Assembly: GCA_018296165.2 (NCBI GenBank)
Contig: JACKQL020000002.1
Location: 2,418,001 to 2,482,000 of the forward strand
DNA from: Termitomyces sp. T153
Lineage: Eukaryota; Basidiomycota; Agaricomycetes; Agaricales; Lyophyllaceae
DNA length: 64,000 nucleotides
Reading direction: 5' to 3'
Shown here: piece by piece, positions 36,801-49,173 of the stretch
How the letters are laid out: each line of letters begins with the position of its first letter
Position numbering within the stretch: the first letter of the stretch is position 1
Position numbers and translations under genes: made by a program
Notes under the pieces: model-generated
Told to the model about the DNA's origin: nothing
Seen by the model: the letters and a program-made list of their open reading frames with translations, nothing else
Databases searched by the model: none

Positions 36801-37971
36801 CAGTTTCGACAGGAGCAGTCATGGCCAAAACGGATGGAAGAGATGCACGAGCACGCATTAGACGTCGAACAGCATCATCAAGGCCCATTCCTTCATCTTC
36901 ATATATTGTACTACCTTGAACGGAGTCATCAGAGGACGGTTCGGGTTCAATCGGTGTATCTCCGGAATGTGTAACCTGTCTTAATGCATGCCAGAGTGCA
37001 TCTTGCTCGGCCGGCGGTCGCTGAGATCTGCTGAGTGGCATTGTGAAGTCCATCGGTCCTGAGTGGTCGAGGTCGTCTGACAAAGCCTGTGAGTCAGATT
37101 CTTCGAAAGACTGCGACTGCTCCATGCTATCGGATGGGATTGTGTCCTGTTCCTGTTGTGTCTGAGGAAGCTGAGTCAGAGGAGCCCTTTTACCCATTGA
37201 GAGAGACCGTTTTCGTATCAGGCCGCCACGAACAACTTCTGTCATGTCCATGTGGTCGTCATCGTCAAGGTCAAGTTCTTCGTCAACAATTGCAGAGTTG
37301 TCCGCGGTCAAGAAAACTTGAGGGCCAATCGATGTGATATCCATATCCTCGCTAAGTGAATATCGCGCTGAGCTTCGACGACGACTGTGGGAGCCCGCCC
37401 CAGGATAATCGTTTTCGTTGGTAGGTGGACGTGCCGACTGATCAGGCTGGTCCAGTAGAGAGGGCGCTTGAATGTTACCGACATTTTCATCCGCATTTTT
37501 TCCTTTCTTCAAATTTTGGATGAGACGGACATGCACGCTCTCCGCAAAGCTGACACGTCGTCCACCAAATGACTTTCTCGTTGTGTTATCCTGTATTCTG
37601 TAATCAAAATTTCCACTAGTCTCTATTGACTGATTAATCGTTTCATCAAGAGAAGGAGATGATTGGGAGGGTTGTGAAGCAGGCTCTGCCTGAGACTGTG
37701 AACTCGGGACATCACTTTCGTTATGTAGGATATTTGTAAAGGTCTTGAGGATGCTCTTTCGGGGAACCTGACAACGTTATTAGCTTGGTTAAGGTGCGTA
37801 GATTTACTTGTGACGTACGAGTGAACGTCGAGCTTTGGCGAATGGACTCAGACGATCTCCGGGAACAATGCTGTGGGGACGTCTCTTGGCTCTTGGGAGA
37901 ATGGCGGGTTTATTCTGATTCGTAACGGCAATAGATTTGCGCCTCTTTGGAGAATCTTTGCCAAAGCCCAT
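33843..37971 (-). CDS. spc7: SPC7/KNL1 kinetochore scaffold
   Basis: Outer-kinetochore scaffold of the KMN network that recruits PP1 phosphatase and spindle checkpoint proteins. It starts MGFGKDSPKRRKS at 37971. The two PP1-docking motifs are both present: SILK at residues 56-59, reached after an intron, and RVSF at 122-125 (GGRRVSFAESVHVRLIQ). A long disordered middle carries MELT-like motifs (MDIT, MDMT, MDFT). The C-terminal Spc7 domain starts near GIKFMDELNPPRRS, followed by a coiled coil (LIPALRLEYEEIRKELDRE and LKLKDELQSLEDLH) and an RWD-like end (FKAKVMVVFPSLKAKAFISF). The stop codon is at 33843-33845 (CIEAQEIYY). It is divergent from the kinesin-6 gene. Confidence 0.9.
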
Positions 37972-38321
37972 GCTGCAGAGCCGTCCCGACTTCAAGACGG
38001 CGGTTTGTTGAGAATCAAATCCTCGTTGAGCGAACAACAAACAATGCCATGCCCATAGACGCGCTGCGAAACGCGGTCACATGATTATTTCTCTGATGGT
38101 ACTTATGGAGTAGGCTCTTGACTCTTGCTTGGTTCGCATGGGCCTCATGAAAACGGTTTCTGTCACCACGAGACTGATAACAACTTTTTATTAGGTTGAC
38201 TGTTGGAGCATCCTTCCAGTCAGTTGCAACGACGAGTAAAAATATACGTGTCACGTGAACAGTTCTACGAACCATCTTGTACTGTTCTTTCAAGTTGAGT
38301 TGGTGAACTTCTCAGACGCCA
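37972..38321. promoter_or_regulatory. Shared SPC7/kinesin-6 promoter
   Basis: The 350 bp between the two start codons carries two ACGCG cores (38059-38063 and 38071-38075, 12 bp apart), the type bound by MBF cell-cycle factors, and one CACGTG E-box (38252-38257). Both genes act in mitosis, so shared timing is plausible but inferred. Confidence 0.45.
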
Positions 38322-41300
38322 ATGACCTCGAAACCTGCACCTGCAACTCGAGCCTCAACACGTTCCAGGCCAGCCCCGGCACCCGCAACGATGACGACAC
38401 GAACAACACGGGCAAGAACGGCGACTACAAAGACTGCTTCGTCCGTTGTAGTCGCAGCGACCGTAAAGAAGGCTGCAATACGCAGGCCACTTCTCAACAG
38501 GGAAAACTCTGCTGAAGCAGACTCTGACCCCAAAGCATCTTCCAAGCTGATCGTGCGAAAGACGACTTTGAAGAAGCAGGCTAATGTCATTGTGGGAGAT
38601 ACAGAACGTGAACCTGTTATGGTGAGTCGACTTACTTTCATGATCTCCTAGTCACTTAAAGCCTTTAAGGCCTTTCTCCGAATTCGACCGTATCTGGGCA
38701 ACGATGAAGCCTCCCCTCAACCGTACTTAACACCTCTTTCCGACACAAGTGTTAGAATGGCAGATCCAAATGAGCAACAAATTAAAGCGGAACGCTTTCG
38801 CTCGTCTACTTTGTCACCGTCATCCATATACACTTTCTCTCATGTCTTCCCACCTGATACTATTCAGTCAGATTTCTTTACCAGGACGACGCTCCCTTTA
38901 GTCCAGGATGTTCTACAAGGCCATAACGGTCTTCTATTCACGTATGGCGTCACCAACTCCGGAAAGACTTATACTGTCCAGGGTGGTACGAAAGCAGGAA
39001 GTGCTGGCATCTTGCCCAGATCCCTTGACGTCATCTTCAATAGCATTGATGGTCTACACGGCGACGGAAAAGTAAGGACCGCTCTCTCTTTACAGAGACA
39101 GACTTAGTTCATCATGGATTAAGTTTAGGCCTGTCCGTTTACAGGGAGTTGAACCCGCTGATCCTAGCGACTCAAAGGCACCTCATGTTCTCCCGGAGCC
39201 CTCCCTTACCGAAGTTTTTGGCCAGCCTCTAGATATCTCAGCAAGTGACACCGATGTAGACCCTACTGTGCTCAAAGTAGACCGAAATCATGAATACACT
39301 ATCTGGCTCTCGTACGCCGAGGTCTATAACGAAAAGGTTTATGACCTTCTTGAATCTGTGAAGGATGGCACTGATAACGCTGGTGGTGGAATCCCTCGAG
39401 CAACAACTGCCAAATCTATGACTTTGACCCGAACAGCGTTGCCTCTCAAACCGTCTCCCGCGTCGGACAATGGAGATTCGGCAGCAGCGGGAAAATATAT
39501 CTCTGGATTGCGACAGTTCCGAGTGCACAGTGCATCCCAAGCCAAAGCACTTGTGAAATTGGGTCAACTTCATCGACGCGTTTTTGGTACATTGGCGAAT
39601 AGCGAAAGTAGTCGAAGCCATGGAATGGTCATTATCAAAGTGGTCAGAGGTCACAGGGGAGAAAAAGATGTGAGTTTACTGTTTTTGTCTATCCATGTAC
39701 CTACTTACGCTTCTTCAGGACCCTACTTCACTTCAGATCTCCCGCCTAACACTTGTTGATCTTGCTGGATCCGAACGAACCAAGCACACCCATACTACTG
39801 GCGACCGGCTTCGCGAAGCAGGCAATATCAACAAGTCCCTTATGGTATTGGGACAATGCATGGAGGTAATGCGCTCAAACCAACGCAAGCTAGCCATGAG
39901 TCTTGCACATGAGGGATCTGGCCAGGATGGCAGGATGGATACGAGGGATGTCAGGAAAACACTCGCTGTCATCCCTTTCAGGCATAGCAAGCTCACTGAA
40001 GCTCTCATGGATTACTTTATTGGCGACGGCAAGGCGGTCAGTATAAGTATCTCGAGCCTGATAGCTTTTTGACTTGCTTCCCCTCAGGTCATGATCGTCA
40101 ATGTGAATCCATACGACACCGGTTACGATGAAAATTCGCATGTCATGCGGTTTGCTGCCCTAGCACGAGAGGTTTATGTGACACCAGCTCCTGCCCCGGT
40201 CCATCGAATGAAGGGACCCGGCAAAACAAACGGGGAAACAATCAAAGAGCTCGGTCCCATGACTTTGAAAGACCCAGAAATCGTGCCTCTACCGCATTCC
40301 CGCAGGAAAGTTACAATCTCTATGGGTGGTCGCGACGGCAGGAAGCCTAGGGAGGCCATAGTGGAGGTTCTCGAAGGTACTTGTAAACTCAATGGTGCTA
40401 TTCAACTGATTTTGATCAATGTAATCTAGAGGATGAGCCGGATGATGGGCAAGCCACTGATGACGAACCTATCAATCCTCTCGTTGACGCTCTGTTCGAC
40501 GAAATCGAAAATTTGCGTCTGCAGGTCTGTTGTCTTGTAATCTCTTCTGTATTTTGAAGCTGAGCTTAGTCGCAGCTATTTGAGTCTGAAATGCAGCGTG
40601 CCATCATCGAAGCTGAAACCAGGGAGGAAGTCATGCGTGAGATGGAAGCGCGAATGAGAAGTATGGAGGAGATGTACTCCCGTCGACTCATGAAAGAGGT
40701 ATGCGAAAGTAGGCTTTTAGTGAATGTCGGCTAACTTTAGAAAGCTTGAGCAAAACGAGCTGAAAACCGATGCGAAGATTGACATGTTACACCGATCTGG
40801 GCTCTTTGCAAGTCCAGTGAAGAGGCAGATTGTGCGTCGCCCACCCAGTGAGAACTCAGAAGACGAAGCTGGTGTTGAAATGAGCCTTGTAAGCCGTTCT
40901 CTTCTCTTTCTTTATCAGTAGTGTCGTGAAGGGTTATGGCATTCTTGTGTTAATCAGGTCGACCATGGCCAAGACGAGGAATCAGAGGAAGCCTCCGAGA
41001 TAGGCAGATCTCCGTTGTCGCCATTAGCCAAGAAGGGTCGAGAAAAATCTCAAATGACCCTCGACACACAGTCGAGTACGTCTAAAGTGAATCGGGAAGT
41101 GCGGAAGTTCGTCCCAAACAAACCTCTTCTTTCTGACAACGAGGAGGCCGAGCTCACCGAAACCGAGATTGCTGATGATGCAAGTGTAGCAGCGTCCGGT
41201 ACGGTTGGTAGTGAGATAGACGAAGATGAAGACTACGATGACGATGCTTACAGTGAAGAGAACGACGAAGACGATTGGGTCCCTCCGTCTACCTCAGCTC

Positions 41301-41729
41301 GAAATAAGACGTCGAAACCCAAGACCGGGGCACAACCTGTCCTTGAGGATTCGACATTAAAAAGCCACCGAACGCGAGTTGCCAAACTTGCCCAAGATAT
41401 AGACGGGCTATCCCTCAGTGGTCCAGATGATTCCATGGTCATCCTTCCTGTCAAAAATTACAAAGGTCGTCGCTCTTCCTCGAACTTCGATAACGATGAC
41501 GACGACGAGGAAGGCGAACGACTCCTCCCGACTGTCAAGAAGAAGAAAAGGCGAGTGGCATAAAGCTCAACTACCTATTTCGAGGCGGGTGATCTGACGC
41601 TTGTTTAGGCAATTGGGTAAGAAGTCTATCATGACGGAGGAGGAGATTGAGAGGACAACTTCTGCAGTGGAGAGGAATGCTGCGAAGGCTGCGGGGCGGA
41701 ACAACATTAGGAGATTGACTGGGAGGTAA
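38322..41729 (+). CDS. Kinesin-6 family motor (MKLP/KIF20-KIF23 type)
   Basis: A microtubule motor of the kinesin-6 group, which acts at the spindle midzone and in cytokinesis. It starts MTSKPAPATRAS at 38322, with a basic Thr/Ala-rich lead. The motor domain begins near AFKAFLRIRPYLGNDE. The P-loop reads GVTNSGKTYT, the kinesin-6 form. FRPVRLQGVEPAD follows after an intron that ends ...ggattaag. Switch I is NSESSRSHG, switch II is LVDLAGSER, and RHSKLTEALMDYF is also conserved. A large insertion of about 60 residues lies around GGGIPRATTAKSM, also typical of the group. A coiled coil follows (IIEAETREEVMREMEAR), then an acidic tail (EIDEDEDYDDDAYSEENDE) and a Lys-rich end TVKKKKR; the last exon ends GRNNIRRLTGR. 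Stop 41727-41729. Confidence 0.9.
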
Positions 41730-41922
41730 CAAACGCAGTATGTGTTGTTTGCTTTTGTCTTCTGCTACTTATGGTTGGTTTGGTTGCTTTGTGCATATCG
41801 GTATGGTTCCGCACATATAAATATGTTAAGTACCGTAGTTCCTGCGAACTCTATATGTTGAAAACGTTAGCTCAGTGATTCGTGTACGACATATATCATG
41901 GCAAGACTTGATTTAAAGTGTT

Positions 41923-42000
41923 GGCGCTATAGTGTAGTGGTTATCACTTGAGATTCTGATTAATCTTCTCAAAACCCAGGTTCGAGCCCTGGTAGCGCCT
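41923..42000 (+). tRNA. tRNA-Gln (CTG anticodon) with a 6-bp intron
   Basis: A full cloverleaf can be drawn. Acceptor ggcgcta pairs with tagcgcc, with discriminator t at 42000. The D arm is around gtgtagtggttatcac. The anticodon stem tgaga/tctca surrounds the loop with anticodon ctg at 41956-41958. The T arm is ccagg-ttcgagc-cctgg. Six extra bases (ttaatc, 41960-41965) sit right after position 37, the normal site of nuclear tRNA introns; removing them gives a 7-base loop. It lies 94 bp left of a transposon end. Confidence 0.9.
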
Positions 42001-42093
42001 GAAACTTGCGGAATGAAAAACAGTTTTTTACCCTCGAGATCTGTCCTTAAGCATGATGGGAATTCCAGAATTGAGTATTATTCTATGCACGGA

Positions 42094-43127
42094 TACTGTC
42101 ATGTGTCACGATCGCCATTGTGAAATTTCTATTCTGTAACTCAATCCACTCATCCTCTCACTCCTGAGAAAATAATAGAGATGAATATAATGTATATGAG
42201 AGCTCTACATTTATCTCATAGAAACTTGAAGTTGTCGAAGCATAGAAAATCCAAAAGTGTGAAATCAGAGTGAGTTTTCTGACCCAAGAGAGCTCGGTGA
42301 ATTGGCTCAATAAGAGTATGCAAAATTTGACTATGCCAAGACCTTTTATACATACACAGCGTCTTAAATATAATTTTCCGAGGCATAACAAGAGGTAGAA
42401 TGCCACAAGAAGTGAATGTAGTTCGTTTGATGCAAGAGAGCCGTGGACAATTTAGGGACTATTGAAACTCCGCATAGAGATAGCACGAAATTGTATCGGG
42501 TTGCAACTGCTTTCAACTGAAAGAATGGTTCGTGCAACAGCTATACATCATGATTCTGTCAGCCTGGCAACCGAGGAGCTGATACAGAAGGCTTGTACGG
42601 ACTTGAGAACTGGGCTTCTTAACTCTGTCTCTGTTAAAGATGTAACAAAGCATTACAAGCTTTCATATATAACTCTCTGGCATCGGTACAAAGGCAAAAC
42701 AGAACATTAAACAAAGGCGCACAAGAAGCAATTGCTTCTCACCCTTGCACAGGAAGCCCTAGTCGGTTGGATCAAGTACCTTGTTATCACGGGTCACCCA
42801 GTCAGCAAAAAAACCCTTCAAGGTGAAATCTCTCCCAGAAGCTCGGCGATGGTCCATTTAAAGTCCTGTGTCCGAAGGTTCCTTGCTCACCACTGTGAAA
42901 TTAAGCTAGGGTGGGGCAAGATGTTTTCGACGATCCGGCAAACCGGCTGCCAAGCGGAGCCAGAATTTGGCCTGTGATCCGGGCGTGACGATTGCCCGGT
43001 TTTTTGGTACTGTACCCCTGACTCCCTTGCAAAAATTGATTTATACTAGATCAGAAACCAATGAAGATGCTACAGAAAAAATTTAGCTAGAAAAGCTAGA
43101 CATTTCACTTCTCGACACATGACAATA
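42094..43127. mobile_element. Pogo-like DNA transposon, copy 2, decayed
   Basis: A 1,034-bp element bounded by tactgtcatgtgtc (42094-42107) and gacacatgacaata (43114-43127), with TA at both ends. Its left about 350 bp match the element at 424-1416, and a block near its right end (about 42950-43010) also matches. Inside is a transposase remnant, listed separately. The DDE catalytic part is missing, so the copy is non-autonomous. Confidence 0.78.
42524..42979 (+). pseudogene. Transposase remnant, DNA-binding part only (pogo/CENP-B type)
   Basis: Two open stretches in different frames together cover the N-terminal DNA-binding region of a pogo-like transposase. The first (42524-42709) has a helix-turn-helix with SVKDVTKHYKLSYITLWHRY. 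The second (from 42732) reads LTLAQEALVGWIKYLVITGHP, VSKKTLQ, and CVRRFLAHHCEIKLG, close to the CENPB/Tc5-type domain. A stop, a frameshift and the lack of any downstream catalytic domain mark it as dead. Confidence 0.65.
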
Positions 43128-43314
43128 GCTTTTGATTGCATACGGCCTACAAAATTCTGGCGTTACAACTGTTTATCAACAAAAATAGTGTACAAGATAT
43201 TACATTAGTATGATGCAGAAAGAACAATAAGCTGCACAAAGATCAGATATACAGATAGAGTAGTATTCCGCCCAAGAAAAAATGTTTTTACAATGATACC
43301 ACTGATTGGTCTGG

Positions 43315-44031
43315 CTAGTTTGTTGCAGATTTGTCTGTGTCAGTGGAGTCTTTAGGATCAGCACAGCATTCTTGACATTGAGCTGCTGCTAAAGCCTGTC
43401 GCATATCCCTCTCAAAATCAGGCTGATAAAGATCATGAGCTCGAAATGAGATAAGTGAAGTCAAACAGCGTACAATTACATGAAAGAGGCCGTCAATACG
43501 ACGACGGTGCTGCTCCTCAGGTCCCAGCTCGGTATTATGAGCAGACAAGAGGGGAGGAGGATCTACAGCTCGAAAGGAAGAAGTGATCACGGGTGTCGTA
43601 GGAACGTTAACGGCAGCAGATAAGGTTGATGTTGCCTGAAAAAGTTGGAAGGTTGATAAGTCATACATGACGCATCTGCTAAGAAAGGAAATACAGGCAG
43701 GAATGCAAGAAGCGGGACGTCAAGAGGAGTATAGACCGTATTCTAGACATTTGAAAATTTGCCCAAAAATCAGAAAAAGGTAGAAGGGAAAGATAATTAC
43801 TTCATGACGAGAGAAAAAGTTTCTTGGTCTATTATTGACACGTAAATATGGATGGTAACGACGAGTTGTGCGTGGCTGATAAGGGGGGAGTCGAAGCGAA
43901 TCTGCAGCGTCATCAGCTGCAGTAGTCTCGTCGTATGAGAGCAAAGGGAACGAGTTTGAACCAGGATAAGGAGGAGGCGTGTCGTTGGGAGAAGTCATGT
44001 TGGAGGTAGGAAAAAATGGTTCAGGATCCAT
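43315..44031 (-). CDS. Hypothetical protein with PPPY motif
   Basis: Two long open stretches on the minus strand. The first starts at 44031 (MDPEPFFPTSNMTSPNDTPPPYPG) and appears to end at a donor gtaatt after FFSRHE. The second ends at 43315 (DPKDSTDTDKSATN) and includes RRRIDGLFHVIVRCLTSLIS and QALAAAQCQECCAD. How they join is unclear, because the obvious acceptor near 43740 puts them in different frames, so another small intron is likely. No family was recognised. The PPPY could bind WW domains. It could be a lineage-specific gene or a false call. Confidence 0.4.
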
Positions 44032-47000
44032 ATTGGTGGAGTTTTAAAGGTCCCCGTGCGCTTCCAAAAGTAACGGGTCACATACCTTTTTCTAGATAAA
44101 CCGTACCACCCAAACAGAAAACCTTCTCTCTACCACTGAATAAACTCTATCGCCAGACTCCGCGACTCTGCCTGCGAGGGAAAGAATGCTCTATATCTCA
44201 TTACCCAATTTGCCTCCGTCGCCTGCGATCGAGTTGATGATCATCACGGTGTAAATTCAAATAAGAGAAACGGAGGCAGATACTGTATCCATCACATCAT
44301 TCGACAACGAGAAGCAGACTCTGCACATCCAAAACAATGGGATGCTGTTGGGTGCAGCGAGCATAACCCAATTTCCCAGGTTGACATATGATTACATAGC
44401 ATATTGGTAGGTCGCTTCGCCGTCCTCGATGAATCATCCAATCTTTCTAAGGTACTTTCAGACGTTGAAATCCAACGACCAGTTCTGCGGATCCTTCTAG
44501 GCTTGGTGACGACGAGGGCGGCCCAGTGAGCAAACATAAGGGGTTGCTTCAATGCTTCGATCCATGTTTTCCACTCCCGATTGCAATACTTATTGTCACC
44601 TGCGTCTTCGAAACGTTCTCTCCCAACCGCGCTACTGGTCGCTGGACCTAAATCGTGTTCCTGTAAAGGCATCGGAGTTACTTGTCTGGGCCCTGCATAC
44701 ATTAAACGCTTGGGGTTTATCTCCTGTATCCATACTCGATGCACAGACTAGAACACAGACCAGACATCCACAGTCTAGGAGTCATCTGGCTTTCATCCAG
44801 AACCATAAACGTCCTCTCAGGATACCAGTAGGTCTCGATTTAGAACGTTTGATGTCTCGTACCTTCGGGTTGAAGTCAGCTCTCATCTCACAATACTAGA
44901 CAACCTGCTTTCCATCTTTCTCAATGAATGGGTCCTTCCTTCGAGTCGCCATCGTGCCCGACTTCCCAATAAAATTTCCATATATGGGCATAGTCGGTGT
45001 CACGTGATCGTGTCGGGGCCGATATTAGTTGAGTCACGTCCTTCTTGCTCTTGTAATCGTCACCGCACTGACACCAGAAAAAATTCAGCACGGATATCGT
45101 CCACGTTTCATCTGTAAAATGAGGGTGGTTAATCGAGCAGATCAACCAGACAACCAGACAACAACCAAGCCAGAAGATCATTCCCCTCAAGTCTATGTGC
45201 CCTCAAAGCCTTCAAGAGATCTCGTCAAGAGCTCCCGAGTCCCCAAACAACGATGCCAAGTCCTAGTCTCAATACCGTTAATAAAGAGTTCTGCGAACTA
45301 TTCAACTCCAAAGAGTCCTGATCATACACCATTGAGAGGAAACCACGCAAATTACAAAATAAGCTCATACTTGCCAGCCCAAGATCTCTGTCTCAATCGC
45401 CTTGGCCACTCGTAAACCGGCTTGCCACATATGCTCTTGAGGTTCGAATCCCTCTCCCCTTGAAATCTTCTTTGTTTGCAACGGGGGTTGCCCCATGTCT
45501 AACGGAGAACTCTGTTTCTGGCTGTCCTGAAGATCTTCAACATGTGTCCCAAAATACTTTCCGATTGAACTCACCAACAAGATCTCAGAGAAGCCTTCAT
45601 AATAACAGAAAATTCGATTATGAAAGTGCATTGAAAAGGATGGTCATCCTCAGCGCCACCTTGTAACTTTCTTCCCTCCGGTGAGTCGTATCGTGAATTG
45701 AGGTAATGGCTGAAGGATCCGCCAGTATGTCCCTCGAAGAAAGACATGCAGCCGCTCCTTCGAGGTGGATGTCCTGATATTCGCAAGTGGACGAACGTTA
45801 ACGTTTCCACTGTTGTACACCTCTTTGCACCAAGCTTTCTGAAGGGAATACTGGCCGTAAATCCTCCCCGCATCCTCTTCCCCTCATCCCTCGACTGTAG
45901 TGATAATGCGTCTCGATTTAGAAACGACGTCGACCAGACGTCGATCAACCTCTGCTACTAAAAACAGAAGTTCAGGTCAAGTCCTCTTCTCTATGCACGT
46001 GAAGAGAATGGTGCCCGTTTACCTCAGGGTGCGAAGTTACAGGGTTCGAAGTTAATGGGCGATCCAAGCCAACCCTTTAAAGTACCCTGGTGCAAAAAAG
46101 CAATGCCAAGGAGACGAAAAAGAAAGTATCATGATAGGATTGCTGACGCAGAGTTGATCATAGCTGACCAGGTTTGCCATAGTTGGCAGAATGGGCTGGA
46201 CAAAACAAACGAAGCGGGACCACAAATTTTCCCGGTATTTCCAACATGGTGGGGCCAAACAACTCCAGTCACAAAGGCATGTAGCTGCTCCATGACCGAT
46301 ATATGTATTTCTCTTTCTTTGTGAAACAACTGAGTGCATTACCTGCTTTTTGCAAGCTAAAATTTAAACTGAAGGCGCATCCTCAAGAAAACATTCGATA
46401 AGACTTGAAGCTTGAACCCTCCCAAGTCATCCGTTATACACCAGCTCAAGGGGCAATAATCTTCTCTGCCTAATCTCTCATAGCACTTCAGAACCTCAAG
46501 TTCCCCCTACATGTTAGTCCAGTCTTAGCATGACTGACATTACAAGAATCAACTGAGTCTGAGACATCCTCGACATCTGCAACTCATGATCAGTGGCCTC
46601 GGAGACTTGCACCGGTACTATTACAGGACCGTAGGCAATGCACTAGCCCGAGAGCAATCATCTCCCCCGCCTAGTCTTGAGTGTAATTCAAGACTCCGAG
46701 TTCCCCAATTCCCAACATGATTAGAGACGCTTGCAAGTTCAACTATCTAAGTCTGAAACGACTCACATTCTCTGACATCTGCAACTCAGTTTTAGGGGGC
46801 CCCAACAATCTGTATCCCTGGCAATGTCGAACAGGCCCTGTCCAACGCCATGGAGGCAGAGAGCGGTGAACAATGTCAACAATGCAGGTCTTGTCTCGCG
46901 TTTTATCCGGTTTTTCCAGCAACGAATTTATCTCTCTGAATTTCTTTTAAAAAATATCGACGAAGTATCGGTGTGCATGAGATGGATGATATCTTGCGCA

Positions 47001-47614
47001 ATCCTGCTTTCCTCACTCTTCATGAAGCCGCAATACGTAACCGTTAGCACCTTGAGCTATTAACTAGCAATCACACAGACGTCCAGAATCACAAATGCGT
47101 TTCCTGACAAAATAGGCGCGGCCCTACCATCCGTCTTCTTGGATTGTCACCCGCTGCTTTGATTCACGTTTATTAGGTGGAGTTGCTACATTATACTCGA
47201 GTCCCTGTTTGTACTCACGCACTCGGGATATCCGTGCTGGTAACTGGATTGAGCGCATTCGTTTCCTTGAAACTTCTGGGTCTTTTGCCCACTGCGTGCG
47301 AGCCTCTCCGGCATCCGCCACTACTTACTTACACATCAGGTTAATGAACTCATTCAGTGTAAGGCACACCCAAAACAGGCACTCATACCCTTGTCTCAAC
47401 ATCGTGCTTGCCCGCAACTCTTTGAACAAACCGGTTTAGAGTCTATCTATATTTTCAATTAGTATGTATACATTGGTCCCCCTGTTCGAACCCAGTTATT
47501 TACATAATGTGAAAAAAGGAGTACGTAGAAATCACATATGTACTTCAGTCAATTATACACAATTAGTTATGGATATGAAAGTTATTTTGAAGGTGTATTC
47601 CAATCCTGTCTGTA
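44032..47614. other. Gene-poor stretch, 3.6 kb
   Basis: No coding region could be supported. Open frames of up to 150 codons (44744-44292, 45029-45415, 45948-45571, 46055-46324) have no recognisable domain and lie opposite one another. A degenerate direct duplication is present at about 46433-46800, with atctgcaactca at about 46577 and again at 46779. A single sequence like the B box of an RNA polymerase III promoter, ggttcgaatcc, lies at 45441-45451, but no tRNA can be folded around it. Confidence 0.45.
46433..46800 (+). repeat. Degenerate direct duplication
   Basis: Two related blocks of about 150-180 bp share the order gcaat-atct-ccgcctaat/gtc, ...ccgagttcccc/ctcaagttcccc, acatg-ttag, ...agtctga-acgac, gacatctgcaactca. 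The first is about 46450-46590 and the second about 46650-46795. The identity is low, so the duplication is old. Confidence 0.4.
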
Positions 47615-49173
47615 TCAAATCTCCGCCCACCCACCGTCACCCTCTTCTACGCTAAAGAAAGCCAGACAGAATACGATGGCGCTAGCGCCCAGTCTCATCC
47701 CTAATCCACGATAAAGCTGGCCAATACCACTATGCCTGAACCAGCCTTCACCCTCACCAGCATCGTCATCATTACTGGACGTAGTCCGCTCCTTACCCTT
47801 GAGACTTGCCTGACTGCCTCTGCGCTTCTTTATCCGCTTGATAGGTAGGTCGGACCGCTCTTCTGTCAAGATATGCCAAAATGCATCTACAATACCATTG
47901 TAGGGTGCTGGCCGCAGTTCCACGCAACCTTTCAGGGGTTTAGCTGTGCCTCGCGCCTGTACTTGTAACCTTCTTCGAATGGTTTCAAAAGGAAGGGTGA
48001 TGAGCAGCCCGAGACAGCTTCCACCAAGTTCCATGACGGCCCAAGCCCAAGGGTTTGTCTCTTCTGATATCTGCATACCAAGATACCCAGCAAGCAAGGA
48101 TGGCAATGCAAGAGACACGATGGGACGGAGAGCATTGTCTATGACTGTTGGAATAAAGAGATGAGGGTGAAAATAAATGCCTTTCAGGCCGCCTTCATCG
48201 CGCAAGATTCGGGAAAGGGCGTCTAGAGGTCCTGTATATGTTCGATAACGGGACGTATATGATTGAACGATGAGGCGTGTCCGAACAAGATCTAGAGGAG
48301 ATAGGAGAAAACCAGTGATGAGATGCGATGCAACAGGGAGAATGAGGGGAGGTTGATGGAAGGGGGACATGGACGGGAAGAAGAGGGATTGCAAGAAATT
48401 ATGAATGAGAGGCTGAGCGGTCGATGAAAGAATTTCCGTAATGCAAGACGTCAATAGGCCTGATAGATTAACGTCATTCAAAGATGGCTAACGAGTTCAC
48501 CCGGTATAAGATGCACTTGCCTTTCCATAAAGCCAAGTAGCCCTCACCACGGAAGCTTCCTATTCGTTTCATCATACCCCATACACCATTGGCACTCCCT
48601 ACTGGGATAATGTACTCCGGTCGCGTCCCTTCTTCCAAGACAGACCTACGCATAACGTACCCTTGTTCATCTGTAGGCCATGGCGCTGCGCGACGAGCAG
48701 GTCCAGCTTGGGGATCAGCAAAGTAGGAATCATCTTCTGAAGAGTCGCTGAGCTACGTCTCCACGTCAGTCGAAATTGGGGAATTTGAGATATATTAATA
48801 CCACATCGTCATTGTCGTCTACCAGTTCCGGCTCTTCCGGTTCGCCAGCATCTCGAGGAACCCATTGTACCTGAAGCAAGAGTTTTCCAACTTCCCAAGG
48901 CATAGCAATCGCGGTGCTTGAATAGTGAAGCAATGCGGATGCAACCAGTGCTTTGAATAGGTTCGTGACATTTATACCAGATACCTCGCTGAGGTCCAGT
49001 GATGGCGAGAGGTCAAAGATCGGATTGTGGGACGGTCTATTCGACCATTGATAGGAAGCACCAGACGAAAAAGGCTCAGAAGCCGTCGCTAACTGAGGAA
49101 TTGTAGGCGGTACAAAAGCCCACGCCGATGAGGTGTCAATGTAGAGATCACGTAGCGATGATGGCGCACTCAT
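47615..49173 (-). CDS. UGO1-like mitochondrial carrier-type membrane protein
   Basis: Resembles Ugo1, the mitochondrial outer-membrane carrier-fold protein that links the fusion GTPases Fzo1 and Mgm1 in yeast. It starts MSAPSSLRDLYIDTSS at 49173. The N-terminal half has VASALLHYSSTAIAMPWEVGK. After an acidic loop come SVLEEGTRPEYIIPVGSANG and GVWGMMKRIGSFRGEG. The C-terminal half has two carrier-type signatures, SPLDLVRTRL and LPFETIRRRLQ. It ends FSVEEGDGGWAEI at 47615. Two or three introns separate the parts. Identification as Ugo1 rather than another carrier rests on the long degenerate N-terminal half. Confidence 0.75.

Noticed and set aside
44292..44744. 150-codon minus-strand open frame
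   Set aside because: Composition is not protein-like, no homology is recognised, and a plus-strand frame overlaps it.
45441..45451. Sequence ggttcgaatcc, a polymerase III B-box match
   Set aside because: No acceptor stem, D arm or anticodon arm can be built upstream; at most a tRNA-derived remnant.
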